From Psychroserpens sp. (GTDB lineage Bacteria > Bacteroidota > Bacteroidia > Flavobacteriales > Flavobacteriaceae): a DNA stretch of 64,000 nt. Shown in pieces: positions 7,838-16,288 of this stretch. Position 1 is the first letter of the stretch; the number at the start of each line of letters is the position of its first letter. Location of the stretch: NCBI GenBank assembly GCA_017643165.1, contig JAEPNY010000001.1, positions 1,045,031 through 1,109,030 of the forward strand. Reading direction: 5' to 3'. Under the pieces are notes generated by a model that saw nothing but the letters and a program-made list of their open reading frames with translations, ran no database searches and was not told the origin of the DNA. Position numbers and translations under genes: made by a program.

Positions 7838-9193
7838 ATGAAAGTACATTTTATCGCAATAGGAGGTAGTGCAATGCACAACCTTGCTTTGGCATTACAT
7901 CATAAAGGTTATCAAGTCACAGGAAGTGATGATACGATTTTTGAACCTTCAAAATCGCGATTACTTAAAGAAGGTCTTTTACCTGATGAATTCGGTTGGT
8001 ATCCAGAAAAAATAACTTCAGATTTAGATGCTATCGTTTTAGGAATGCATGCAAAGCAAGATAATCCTGAACTACTTAAAGCACAGGAATTAGGTTTAAA
8101 AATCTATAGTTATCCAGAGTTTTTATATGAACAAGCTAAAGATAAAACTAGAGTTGTTATTGGAGGTAGTCATGGTAAAACAACTATAACCTCAATGATT
8201 TTGCACGTCATGCATTATCATGATCGTGATGTTGATTACATGGTAGGTGCACAGTTAGAAGGCTTTGATGTCATGGTCAAATTAACTAACGATAATGATT
8301 TTATAGTATTAGAAGGTGATGAGTATTTGAGTTCACCAATTGACAGACGTCCTAAATTTCACTTATACAAACCCAATATCGCTTTACTAAGTGGTATCGC
8401 TTGGGATCATATTAATGTATTTCCTACCTATGAAAATTACGTTGAACAATTTTCAATTTTCGTCGATAGCATTGTTCAAGGTGGAAGTATAAATTATAAT
8501 GAAGAAGATCCAGAAGTTAAACGTGTGGTTGAGGCTAGTGAAAATCCGATACGTAAGTTGGCATATCATACGCCAGAGTACAGCGTAGAGGATGGACAAA
8601 CCCTTTTAGAAACTCCAGAAGGTGATCTCCCAATTGAAGTTTTTGGTAAGCACAATTTAAATAATTTGGCAGGCGCTAAATGGATATGTCAGCATATGGG
8701 AATCGATGAGGATGACTTTTATGAGGCAATTTCAACCTTCAAAGGCGCCAGTAAGCGACTGGAAAAGATTGCAGAAAGTTCTCAAAGTGTGGCCTATAAA
8801 GATTTTGCACATTCACCAAGTAAGGTAGAGGCTACAACTCAAGCAGTTAAAGAACAGTATAAAGATCGTATTGTAGTGGCTTGTCTTGAACTGCACACAT
8901 ATAGCAGTTTGAATGCCGAATTTTTAAAGGAGTATAAAGGAGCTCTGGATGCTGCCGATATAGCTGTAGTGTTTTATTCACCACATGCGGTAGAAATTAA
9001 AAAGTTAAAAGAAGTTAGCCATCAGCAGATCGCTGAAGCATTTGAAAGAGATGACCTGATTATATATACAAATTCAGAAGACTTCAAATCATATTTGTTC
9101 TCTCAAGATTATAATAACAAGGCCTTATTGTTAATGAGCTCGGGTAATTACGGTGGATTAGATTTTGATGAAGTCAAAGATCTCATTTCCTAG
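7838..9193 (+). CDS. mpl: UDP-N-acetylmuramate:L-Ala-gamma-D-Glu-meso-DAP ligase Mpl
   Basis: Mpl reattaches recycled murein tripeptide to UDP-MurNAc in the cytoplasm. The 451-residue protein has the Mur ligase architecture: an N-terminal Rossmann domain with I-A-I-G-G-S-A-M-H-N at about 6-15 and G-S-D near 29, the ATP loop GGSHGKTT at 109-116, a central domain with E-G-D-E-Y and D-H-I-N-V-F-P, and a C-terminal domain starting with K-D-F-A-H-S-P-S-K around residue 324. G-S-A-M-H-N in place of the MurC G-I-G-M-S motif and the lack of other mur genes nearby argue for Mpl over MurC. Confidence 0.92.
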   Translation: MKVHFIAIGGSAMHNLALALHHKGYQVTGSDDTIFEPSKSRLLKEGLLPDEFGWYPEKITSDLDAIVLGMHAKQDNPELLKAQELGLKIYSYPEFLYEQAKDKTRVVIGGSHGKTTITSMILHVMHYHDRDVDYMVGAQLEGFDVMVKLTNDNDFIVLEGDEYLSSPIDRRPKFHLYKPNIALLSGIAWDHINVFPTYENYVEQFSIFVDSIVQGGSINYNEEDPEVKRVVEASENPIRKLAYHTPEYSVEDGQTLLETPEGDLPIEVFGKHNLNNLAGAKWICQHMGIDEDDFYEAISTFKGASKRLEKIAESSQSVAYKDFAHSPSKVEATTQAVKEQYKDRIVVACLELHTYSSLNAEFLKEYKGALDAADIAVVFYSPHAVEIKKLKEVSHQQIAEAFERDDLIIYTNSEDFKSYLFSQDYNNKALLLMSSGNYGGLDFDEVKDLIS

Positions 9194-9253
9194 TTAAATA
9201 GTTCTAAAAGAAATAAACTATCTTAGAAAAGTATTAATCAATTACTCTACCCG

Positions 9254-9754
9254 ATGAGATCGATAATAATTAGTATACTCTGTTGTTTTTCTATGACTTC
9301 ATTAGCTCAGGAGCAATCATATCAGCAAGAAATAAATACTCAAGTATGGACTAATTTTATTAAAGGTTTTAACGAACGTGACAATAAATTGTTTAGTTCA
9401 GTCCACAGTAAAGATTTTATTAGGGTAATAAGAGATAATCAAGCCATTTTTGGATATGATAAAGCATTTAAAGTTCCTTCTCAAACTGATGAGGCCAAAC
9501 GTAATAAATGGAAGCGACATATCGAATTACGCTTCATAGAAAGCATAGCGTCTTCTGAAGAAGCATTTCAAGTTGGCTACTATAAGACTTCAGTAGAGCA
9601 TGTTGAAACCAAAGAACGACGTGTCAGTTTCGGTAAATTTCATGTCTTATTGAGAAAAGAGAACAAACAATGGAAGATCCTAATGGACGCTGATGTCCAA
9701 GACGGGGTTGACGAAGCCTTGTTCCAAAGCGCAAAACCTATGAAATGGAATTAA
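9254..9754 (+). CDS. Exported NTF2-like (SnoaL/DUF4440-type) protein
   Basis: The 166-residue protein starts with a signal peptide ending near S-L-A-Q. The remainder looks like a small NTF2-like cone fold: a first helix with W-T-N-F-I-K-G-F-N-E-R-D, the H-S-K-D-F-I-R-V strand, and late strands ending W-K-I-L-M-D-A-D. Such domains bind small molecules or act as accessory enzymes; I cannot assign a substrate. It lies 60 bases after mpl and 22 before the next small exported protein, so those two may be co-transcribed. Confidence 0.65.
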   Translation: MRSIIISILCCFSMTSLAQEQSYQQEINTQVWTNFIKGFNERDNKLFSSVHSKDFIRVIRDNQAIFGYDKAFKVPSQTDEAKRNKWKRHIELRFIESIASSEEAFQVGYYKTSVEHVETKERRVSFGKFHVLLRKENKQWKILMDADVQDGVDEALFQSAKPMKWN

Positions 9755-9776
9755 TAACCAATTATACTTTTTACTT

Positions 9777-10178
9777 ATGAAAAAACTCATTTTTATTACC
9801 ATTCTTATGATATCGGTAACCTTCATGAATCAAGCTCAAGAAGCGATGCTAGGTGAAGTAAGACTTTTCGCTGGAAACTTTGCACCACGTGGTTGGGCAT
9901 TATGTCAAGGTCAATTATTACCTATTTCTAAAAATACAGCACTTTTTTCTCTGTTAGGCACAATGTATGGCGGAGATGGAAGAACAACGTTTGCGCTACC
10001 AGATCTGAGACATAGAGTTCCTGTTGGGACGGGAAGAAATGAAAAGGATGAGGTTCTATATCCTGGTACGCAAGATGATGGAGATACAGTGAGCAAAGGA
10101 GAAGATCATAAGACGCAATCAACCCTAGGAATGAACTATATCATTTGTATGCAAGGTATCTATCCGTCACGGAGTTGA
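9777..10178 (+). CDS. Exported tail-collar domain protein (microcystin-dependent protein family)
   Basis: The 133-residue product has a signal peptide ending near N-Q-A-Q, then a tail-collar-like domain: E-V-R-L-F-A-G-N-F-A-P-R-G-W-A-L-C-Q-G-Q-L-L-P, a Y-G-G-D-G-R-T-T-F-A-L-P-D-L segment, and the typical ending N-Y-I-I-C-M-Q-G-I-Y-P-S-R. Relatives outside phages are secreted proteins of unknown role. It is shorter than the usual 170-190 residues but both ends look native. The last 12 bases overlap the convergent MFS gene. No other phage genes are near. Confidence 0.75.
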   Translation: MKKLIFITILMISVTFMNQAQEAMLGEVRLFAGNFAPRGWALCQGQLLPISKNTALFSLLGTMYGGDGRTTFALPDLRHRVPVGTGRNEKDEVLYPGTQDDGDTVSKGEDHKTQSTLGMNYIICMQGIYPSRS

Positions 10179-11348
10179 TCCCGACTTTTTTGATAAGGCA
10201 ATAAGTCCTAATAAAGGTCCAATGACTAGGACCAAATATAGATATTGCCAATTGATATATTTAGATAGTATTGTGAGAATGAGGATACTTACTATAGTAA
10301 TTGCAAATCCTATGCAATTCACTATGGTCAATGCTGTTCCTTTCAATTTGGGTTCAGCGTTATGAGCAACCATGGTAGAGAACAAGGGTGAGTCTGCAAT
10401 GACAACTAATCCCCAAAATATTAAGAACGTAAGTATAACAGCCGAAGAAGATATTGAGAAAACTATTGGCGAAAGCAGACAGCACAAACCAGATGATATC
10501 AAAGCTAAAGAAGCTATTCGTTTTTCACCATAACTTTTAGAGAGGTATCCACCGATAACACAAGCTATACTTCCTGACCCAATGATCACAAATGACCATA
10601 ATGCAACGTCGAGTTTTACGTTTGGTTGGACTTTTATATAGGAATCTAATATTACAGGAACAAAAGCCCAGAAGGCATAAAGTTCCCACATATGTCCGAA
10701 ATATCCAAAGGCAGCAGCACGAAAGGTAGGAACGCGAAATACTTTGAAGAAAGCATTAAGTTCAAGTTTCTGAGCGGCTTGTCGGTATGGACCATTGGGA
10801 ACAAATAATAGCATAACTACACCTCCAAAGCTCGCAAATCCAGAGGTTGCTATGATCACATTCCTCCAAAGATCAGTTGTGATAACACTTTTGATTAAAT
10901 GTGGAAATGCCGTTCCTAATACTAATGCCCCAACTAAGAAACCTAGGGATAAGCCAAGACCTTTTTGATAATAATCAGCTGCGATCTTCATCCCAACCGG
11001 ATAAATACCAGCTAAACAGAAACCAGTTAAGAATCGCAACAGTAGTAACGTTGAAATAGTATGTCCGCTCCAGATCATACCAGTATTAAAAAGGGCTCCT
11101 AAAATGGCACAGGTAAAAAATACACGTGATGGTGAGAAACGGTCAGCAATGGTCAATATGGCAAAAGTTAAGGTTCCTAAGATAAAACCGAACTGAATCG
11201 CAGAGGTTAATGAGCCAACAGCATTTTGATCTAATTGGAAGGTGTCAACAAGATTGGTCATGACCCCGTTGCTAGCGAACCACAAGGATGTGCAAGCAAA
11301 TTGTGAGAGCACAATAATTGGTAAAATGGTCTTTCGTCGACTGATCAT
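10167..11348 (-). CDS. Major facilitator superfamily transporter
   Basis: This inner-membrane protein has about 393 residues and roughly twelve hydrophobic segments in two halves, with A-D-R-F-S-P-S-R between the second and third segments in the place of the MFS loop 2-3 signature. The L-R-F-L-T-G-F-C-L-A-G segment fits transmembrane helix 4. Substrate is not evident; the family includes cyanate/nitrate and drug exporters. The frame extends to a TTG at 11357, but ATG 11348 gives MISRRK and is preferred. It follows the PaiB-like gene by 11 bases, so the two form an operon. Confidence 0.85.
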   Translation of the reverse strand: MISRRKTILPIIVLSQFACTSLWFASNGVMTNLVDTFQLDQNAVGSLTSAIQFGFILGTLTFAILTIADRFSPSRVFFTCAILGALFNTGMIWSGHTISTLLLLRFLTGFCLAGIYPVGMKIAADYYQKGLGLSLGFLVGALVLGTAFPHLIKSVITTDLWRNVIIATSGFASFGGVVMLLFVPNGPYRQAAQKLELNAFFKVFRVPTFRAAAFGYFGHMWELYAFWAFVPVILDSYIKVQPNVKLDVALWSFVIIGSGSIACVIGGYLSKSYGEKRIASLALISSGLCCLLSPIVFSISSSAVILTFLIFWGLVVIADSPLFSTMVAHNAEPKLKGTALTIVNCIGFAITIVSILILTILSKYINWQYLYLVLVIGPLLGLIALSKKSGSTP

Positions 11349-11359
11349 GTGCGGCAATA

Positions 11360-11950
11360 CTAAAAAATCTGATCTAAGAACCGTTTGATACTTTCCTGAT
11401 TTGCTCTAATTAATTCTTGTCGCGCAAATTCAGTATCGCTGGGTTTTTTGTCCTGTGAAAGTTTGAATTTGCCTTCCCATTCTGTGATATCGATCTCAAA
11501 CATTTCAATGTAGTTGAGGTTTCTGTCTAATCTTGGGTTATCAGGTTCTAAGACATATTTATGATCTGGAGCTTCTAGAAATTCGGTCATTGTAATAAGC
11601 GATTGCTTAAGGGCTGACTTACTCTCAATTGCTTTTACTATTCCTTTGAGATGAACACGGATATAGTTCCATGTTGGCAGTTGGGTAGTACCATAAATAC
11701 TCGGGGAAATGTAACATTGTGGTCCGTAGAATACAACGGTTACTTCATTACCATCTTTTAGTAATGATGCTTGCGGATTATAGATATCGATATGACCTAT
11801 GAGTTTCTCATTCTCGTACACTAAAGGTAAATGTGTAACTAATGGAGTGTTGTCTTTAACTGAGATTACAGTGGCCAAAGGGTAGTTCTTAATGACCTTT
11901 TTCAAATGATCTCTATTATCGTCCTGATGGTGCTGTGGTGGATATTTCAA
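11360..11950 (-). CDS. PaiB-like FMN-binding protein
   Basis: The 196-residue protein matches the PaiB family, with M-K-Y-P-P-Q-H-H at the start, the split-barrel core P-L-A-T-V-I-S and P-L-V-T-H-L-P-L-V, H-I-D-I-Y-N-P-Q-A, G-P-Q-C-Y-I-S-P-S-I-Y and the T-W-N-Y-I-R-V-H-L-K-G strand. PaiB was named a negative regulator of sporulation and protease genes in Bacillus, but the fold is that of FMN-dependent oxidoreductases and it has no DNA-binding domain. Being first in an operon with a transporter, it may act on a compound that the transporter moves; that is inference. Confidence 0.87.
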   Translation of the reverse strand: MKYPPQHHQDDNRDHLKKVIKNYPLATVISVKDNTPLVTHLPLVYENEKLIGHIDIYNPQASLLKDGNEVTVVFYGPQCYISPSIYGTTQLPTWNYIRVHLKGIVKAIESKSALKQSLITMTEFLEAPDHKYVLEPDNPRLDRNLNYIEMFEIDITEWEGKFKLSQDKKPSDTEFARQELIRANQESIKRFLDQIF

Positions 11951-11967
11951 ATTGCAGTTCTTTTTTG

Positions 11968-11975
11968 CAAATTTA
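11968..11975 (-). promoter_or_regulatory. -7 box for the PaiB-MFS operon
   Basis: On the reverse strand TAAATTTG occupies 11975-11968, 17 bases upstream of the PaiB-like start codon. A -33 TTG at the usual distance is not evident. Confidence 0.45.
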
Positions 11976-11983
11976 CAAATTAA

Positions 11984-12433
11984 CTAGACTCCGAATTGCC
12001 TCAAATGATGATCCAAATGTTTATACTGCATTTTCCCCCATTGTTCTGATGTGAATTTTCCAAACATTGGGTGTTCTGGCCATTCAGTTGTGTCGCGCTG
12101 ATCATGAAACTCCTTAATTGTGCTAACTAATTCATCTAGTTCTTTTTTGAATTCTTTTTCGTCGGTTACAATAAATGGAGGCGCAGTTGGAAGTCCTTGC
12201 TTCCAAGGTTTGTCATTATAAAGTGATGCTTTAAAAAAGGAAAAAATAAAACGCTTAAACGCGTTTGGCCGGTCCAATGGGAGCTTTTGTAAAGCGACTT
12301 GAAGGGGAAATTTGCAATGCGATAACATCTGTGAGACATTCATTTTACCCCATTTAGCATCCGTATGCTCATTGAGAAGTTCTAATCGTTTTAAGATACT
12401 CTTTTTGACTTTTTCTGTGAAGAGTGATTCCAT
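11984..12433 (-). CDS. DUF1569 (DinB-like) protein
   Basis: The 149-residue soluble protein has the DUF1569 pattern: W-G-K-M-N-V-S-Q-M-L-S-H-C near residues 28-40, P-F-I-V-T-D-E-K-E-F, and a closing H-P-M-F-G-K-F-T-S-E-Q-W-G-K-M-Q-Y-K-H-L-D-H-H-L motif. The His residues at both ends of the four-helix bundle resemble the metal triad of DinB/YfiT thiol-transferase-like proteins. No function is established. A promoter for the next operon lies in the 33-base gap downstream, so this gene is probably transcribed separately. Confidence 0.78.
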   Translation of the reverse strand: MESLFTEKVKKSILKRLELLNEHTDAKWGKMNVSQMLSHCKFPLQVALQKLPLDRPNAFKRFIFSFFKASLYNDKPWKQGLPTAPPFIVTDEKEFKKELDELVSTIKEFHDQRDTTEWPEHPMFGKFTSEQWGKMQYKHLDHHLRQFGV

Positions 12434-12563
12434 TGTTATAGTTAAATCAAATGTTAGTGGTGATTTTAATAGTTAAAATTACGACATATTATGTTCGAAA
12501 TGTGAATTCAATAGTAATAAAATCAGAAAAACCCCACAATATATAAACGTATATATTAAAAAA

Positions 12564-12605
12564 ATCGTTTAAATGTTGTTTAAATACGATTAAATGTCTA
12601 TTTTG
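12564..12605 (+). promoter_or_regulatory. Promoter with overlapping palindrome upstream of the FIST-kinase operon
   Basis: A TTG at 12576-12578 and TATTTTG at 12599-12605 form a plausible promoter 20 bases upstream of the start. The -33 element sits in the middle of a near-palindrome: ATCGT (12564-12568) and ACGAT (12586-12590) flank two copies of GTTTAAAT (12567-12574 and 12578-12585). That is where a repressor or activator would be expected to bind. The rest of the gap 12434-12625 shows only AT-rich sequence, including a short ACATA/TATGT inverted repeat near 12483. Confidence 0.4.
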
Positions 12606-12625
12606 TCCGCAGATAGCCCCTAATC

Positions 12626-13753
12626 ATGAAAGTAAAACAATTATCACTTACTAAGAATAATTGGCAAGACCTGATACCTACAATTCACTTTTCTGCCAAT
12701 TTGTGTTTGTTATTTGTATCACCTGATTTTCCTAATACCAAGGAAGTATTGGATCAAATAAAAACAAGTTTTCCGGATACTTTAATTATTGGTTGTTCTA
12801 CTGCTGGTGAAATTTCAGGCATTACAGTAAAGGATGAGACTATTGCGTTGACCGCCATTCAATTAGAAAAATCGACTGTTAAGAAGGTAGCTTACGAGAT
12901 CAATGATATGGAATGTAGTCAAAATGCAGGAGAGACTATAGCCGATTCGTTATACGAGGACAATCTCAAGCATGTTATTGTTCTAAGTGACGGACTTAAT
13001 GTTAACGGCGCTGAATTAGTCTCTGGTTTGAAATCAAAACTTCCGAATGTGAGTATTACAGGTGGTTTAGCTGCTGACGGATCTAATTTTAATGAGACTT
13101 TCATAATTGATAATGATCAAATATTGGATAAAACCATTGTGGGAATTGGGTTTTATGGAGAGGCGTTTCAAGTAGGGTTTAGTTCAAAAGGTGGTTGGGA
13201 TAGTTTTGGTATCGAACGATTGGTGACCAAATCGAAGAAGAACGTACTTTATGAACTTGATGGACTACCAGCGCTAGAATTGTATAAGTCCTTCTTAGGA
13301 GATGAAGCTGAAAATCTTCCAAGTTCAGGATTGCTTTTTCCTTTAAGTATGCGTTCTAATGAAACTGAAAAACCTGTAGTAAGAACAATCTTAGGAATTA
13401 ATGAAGAAGATCAGAGTTTGACATTTGCAGGAAATATTCCAGAAGGATCCTATGTTAGATTAATGAAGGCAAATATCGATCGATTAATAGGCGGTGCCGA
13501 AGAATCTGCTAAAGCACTCGGTCAAAATTCAGAGAATGCTTCAGAATTGGCGATTCTTATCAGTTGTGTGGGCCGAAGATTAGTTTTAAAACAACTTGTT
13601 GAGGAAGAGATTGAAGTAGTAAGAGATGTCATAGGTGACAAACCTAAAATAACAGGTTTTTATTCTTATGGAGAAATAGCACCATTTGGTGAGTTTTCTC
13701 CATGTGAGCTACACAATCAAACCATGACTATAACGACCTTGACCGAATGTTAA
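12626..13753 (+). CDS. FIST domain sensor protein
   Basis: The 375-residue protein has a FIST N domain (about 25-215; C-S-T-A-G-E-I-S-G near 53 and G-G-L-A-A-D-G-S near 138-145) and a FIST C domain (about 220-360; late C-V-G-R-R and the closing G-F-Y-S-Y-G-E-I-A-P-F motif). FIST domains are thought to bind small ligands such as amino acids and are usually tied to signalling proteins. No signal peptide or membrane segment is seen, so it should be cytoplasmic. Its last 7 bases overlap the kinase gene start, which strongly suggests that it senses for that kinase. Confidence 0.93.
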   Translation: MKVKQLSLTKNNWQDLIPTIHFSANLCLLFVSPDFPNTKEVLDQIKTSFPDTLIIGCSTAGEISGITVKDETIALTAIQLEKSTVKKVAYEINDMECSQNAGETIADSLYEDNLKHVIVLSDGLNVNGAELVSGLKSKLPNVSITGGLAADGSNFNETFIIDNDQILDKTIVGIGFYGEAFQVGFSSKGGWDSFGIERLVTKSKKNVLYELDGLPALELYKSFLGDEAENLPSSGLLFPLSMRSNETEKPVVRTILGINEEDQSLTFAGNIPEGSYVRLMKANIDRLIGGAEESAKALGQNSENASELAILISCVGRRLVLKQLVEEEIEVVRDVIGDKPKITGFYSYGEIAPFGEFSPCELHNQTMTITTLTEC

Positions 13754-15486
13754 AAAGAGATTTCCATAGACTATTAAAAAGACAAATTAAAAAGTCTGAA
13801 CTTGATTTGTTGAAAAATCCAGAGTTAATGGAGTTTTTGAATAGTATTGATGAAGCTTACAAAAGTTTTGACAAAGATGTAATGCATATTGAAAATATTC
13901 TTGAACAAAGCTCCAAAGAATTGTTTTCTGCTAATAAACGATTAAGAAATGAAAGAGATGATTCAAAAAGTAAACTAGAAAATCTTGTTGATAATATTCG
14001 TGGGATTATTTTTGAAACGGACCTTGAAGGTAATTTTACATTTTTAAATAACGCTTGGGAGCAGTATTCAGGAATCCCATTAAAAGAATCATTAGGACGA
14101 AGCTATCGAGACTTTTTAGAAAATAAAAATATCGTAGGCCATGAGGGGAAAAAAATATTTTCACAGAAGCATGAAAATGCGAAATTTATTTTTAAGCATA
14201 AATTAAATGACAAAAACTTATGGTTTGAAGTAAAATATAAACTTGTTCGTGATATACAAGACAAGGCAACTGGATTCATTGGAACAGTTACAGAAATCAC
14301 TAATCTTAAAGAAACAGAATTAGAACTTAAAAAAGCTAACCAAGCCAAAGATCAATTTTTGTCTACGATGTCTCATGAGATCAGAACACCTTTGAATGCT
14401 GTAACAGGTTTGGCTAATATATTGTTGATGGAGGACCATTTACCAGAACAAGATGAGAATTTAAAAGCTCTTAAATATTCTGGAGAACACTTGCTGGGAT
14501 TAATTAATGACCTGTTAGATTTTAATAAAATAAAGTCTGGTAAAGTCAAACTGGATGAAAAAGATTTTAGTTTAAGATATTTCCTAGAAAATATAGCCTC
14601 TCACTTTGCACTTAGAGCTAAGGAAAAGGGAATTGATTTCAGTGTAGTTAAAGAAAATGATTTGCCTTTTAATGTTAAAGGGGATAAACTGAAATTAGCA
14701 CAGATATTAAAGAATCTTTTAAGTAATTCTTTAAAATTTACCGAAAAAGGAAGAATCACATTATATGTCAAAAACCTTGGAGTCGATAAGAATAAGAATG
14801 AGATCGAGTTTAGAGTTCAGGATACAGGAATTGGTATTTCTAAAAATAAACAACGTCAAATTTTTGAAAGCTTTATTCAAGCAAATACCGAAACCTCAAT
14901 TAAGTATGGCGGAACAGGATTAGGATTGTCTATTAGCCGTGAGCTTCTTGAATTACAGAATAGTAAGTTATCAGTAAAGAGTGAACTTGGAAAAGGTTCA
15001 ACCTTTTCATTTAGTGTGAAATTTAAAGTTTGCAATCAGCTAAGTATTTACGAACCAGATATGGTTAAAATGCAGCCTAAATATTTCCCTCTTAAAATGA
15101 AAGTTCTAGTTGCAGAGGACAACAAAATGAACATATTGATACTGAAACGTTTCTTCCAGAAATGGGAAGTTGATTTTATAGTTGCTGAAAATGGACAAGA
15201 GGTTCTAGACTATTTTAACCAGCCGAACTTTGATGTAGATGTTATTCTCATGGATTTACAGATGCCAATATTGAATGGTTACCAAACCACAAAAATAATT
15301 CGTAGCTTTAAAGATAAACTTAAAGCTAATGTTCCAATAGTAGCCTTAACTGCATTTGCACAAACCGATATAAAAGAAAAAACAGAGCGCTACAAAATGA
15401 ATGGTTTCATGAGTAAACCATTCAATCCTGCAAAATTACATTCACTTCTTAAATCCTTTCAAAGGATAAATAAAAAAGCCATTTAA
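13747..15486 (+). CDS. Hybrid histidine kinase (PAS-HisKA-HATPase-REC)
   Basis: The 579-residue protein runs: N-terminal coiled coil (about 40-80), PAS domain (about 80-190, F-E-T-D-L-E-G-N-F-T-F-L-N), HisKA with phospho-acceptor His at about 210 in MSHEIRTP, ATPase domain with N-box N-L-L-S-N-S-L-K-F-T (323-332), G1 D-T-G-I-G-I (359-364) and G2 G-G-T-G-L-G-L-S-I-S (388-397), then a receiver domain with acceptor Asp about 503 in L-M-D-L-Q-M-P and the K-P pair near 557. It has no membrane segment, so it is a cytoplasmic kinase. It has no output domain; a phosphotransfer partner must lie elsewhere. The overlap with the FIST gene implies a two-gene signalling unit. Confidence 0.94.
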   Translation: MLKRDFHRLLKRQIKKSELDLLKNPELMEFLNSIDEAYKSFDKDVMHIENILEQSSKELFSANKRLRNERDDSKSKLENLVDNIRGIIFETDLEGNFTFLNNAWEQYSGIPLKESLGRSYRDFLENKNIVGHEGKKIFSQKHENAKFIFKHKLNDKNLWFEVKYKLVRDIQDKATGFIGTVTEITNLKETELELKKANQAKDQFLSTMSHEIRTPLNAVTGLANILLMEDHLPEQDENLKALKYSGEHLLGLINDLLDFNKIKSGKVKLDEKDFSLRYFLENIASHFALRAKEKGIDFSVVKENDLPFNVKGDKLKLAQILKNLLSNSLKFTEKGRITLYVKNLGVDKNKNEIEFRVQDTGIGISKNKQRQIFESFIQANTETSIKYGGTGLGLSISRELLELQNSKLSVKSELGKGSTFSFSVKFKVCNQLSIYEPDMVKMQPKYFPLKMKVLVAEDNKMNILILKRFFQKWEVDFIVAENGQEVLDYFNQPNFDVDVILMDLQMPILNGYQTTKIIRSFKDKLKANVPIVALTAFAQTDIKEKTERYKMNGFMSKPFNPAKLHSLLKSFQRINKKAI

Positions 15487-15525
15487 TTCTGTTTTTTTGT
15501 TCTTGTGTTTTATTTAAGCACTTAG

Positions 15526-15543
15526 TATAGAAATTTTTCTATA
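15526..15543. promoter_or_regulatory. Perfect 8+2+8 palindrome upstream of radC
   Basis: TATAGAAA (15526-15533), TT, TTTCTATA (15536-15543) form a perfect inverted repeat 30 bases before the radC start. It could be an operator for a dimeric regulator or, as RNA, a weak terminator for the kinase gene, though no T run follows. Confidence 0.35.
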
Positions 15544-15573
15544 TTGTAGATGTGTTTTGTGTAGTTTAGCATT

Positions 15574-16272
15574 ATGACGAAAACTAAGAATTTTTTAACA
15601 ATTAAAAATTGGTCTCAAGATGATAGGCCCAGAGAAAAACTTCGTGACAAAGGAAAATCAGCTTTAAGTGATGCGGAGTTACTCGCAATATTAATAGGTT
15701 CTGGAAATAGGTCCGAAAGTGCGGTCGGACTAAGCAAACGAATTATGTCTAGTGTAACTAATAACCTGAATTCCTTAGGGAAATTATCATTAAAACAACT
15801 TATGGATTTTAATGGTATAGGCGAGGCTAAGGCAATAATGATCATGGCTGCCATGGAGTTAGGTCGCAGACGTCAAATAGAGGAAGCTATCGTAAATGCT
15901 AAGATAGGCTCAAGTCTAAACGTATTTGACCAGATGCAGCCCATAATTGGAGAACTGCCTCATGAAGAGTTTTGGATCTTATATTTAAACAATTCCAATC
16001 ACATCTTATTAAAACAACAACTAAGTAAAGGAGGTATTACAGGAACTTTAGTCGATATACGTCTTGTTCTGAAACAGGCGCTTGAATTGAGCGCTGTGGC
16101 CATCATTTTAGCACATAACCATCCTTCTGGAACACTCAAACCGAGTGAAGCAGATAAAAAGATTACACTAAAACTAAAAAAAGCAGCGCAAAGTTTAGAT
16201 ATTAAGGTATTGGATCATTTAATTATCACTGAAAAAGCATATTTTAGTTTCGCAGATGAAAATCTGTTGTAA
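15574..16272 (+). CDS. radC: RadC/YeeS-type JAB domain protein
   Basis: The 232-residue protein has the chromosomal RadC layout: an N-terminal helix-hairpin-helix region (F-N-G-I-G-E-A-K-A near 79-87) followed by a JAB metalloprotease-like domain with H-N-H-P-S-G at about 181-186 and the paired Asp at 194, giving the zinc ligands of the JAMM motif. The old DNA repair role is doubtful; catalytic function is not settled. It overlaps by 17 bases with one possible start of the next gene. Confidence 0.92.
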   Translation: MTKTKNFLTIKNWSQDDRPREKLRDKGKSALSDAELLAILIGSGNRSESAVGLSKRIMSSVTNNLNSLGKLSLKQLMDFNGIGEAKAIMIMAAMELGRRRQIEEAIVNAKIGSSLNVFDQMQPIIGELPHEEFWILYLNNSNHILLKQQLSKGGITGTLVDIRLVLKQALELSAVAIILAHNHPSGTLKPSEADKKITLKLKKAAQSLDIKVLDHLIITEKAYFSFADENLL

Positions 16273-16288
16273 TTTATATTCAACACAC

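Noticed and set aside
9777-10178. Prophage remnant suggested by the tail-collar domain
   Set aside because: The protein has a signal peptide and intact ends, and there are no integrase, capsid, tail or lysis genes nearby.
15574-16272. radC as a marker of a mobile element
   Set aside because: Plasmid or island RadC proteins are usually short and lack the N-terminal helix-hairpin-helix; this is the full-length chromosomal type with core neighbours.
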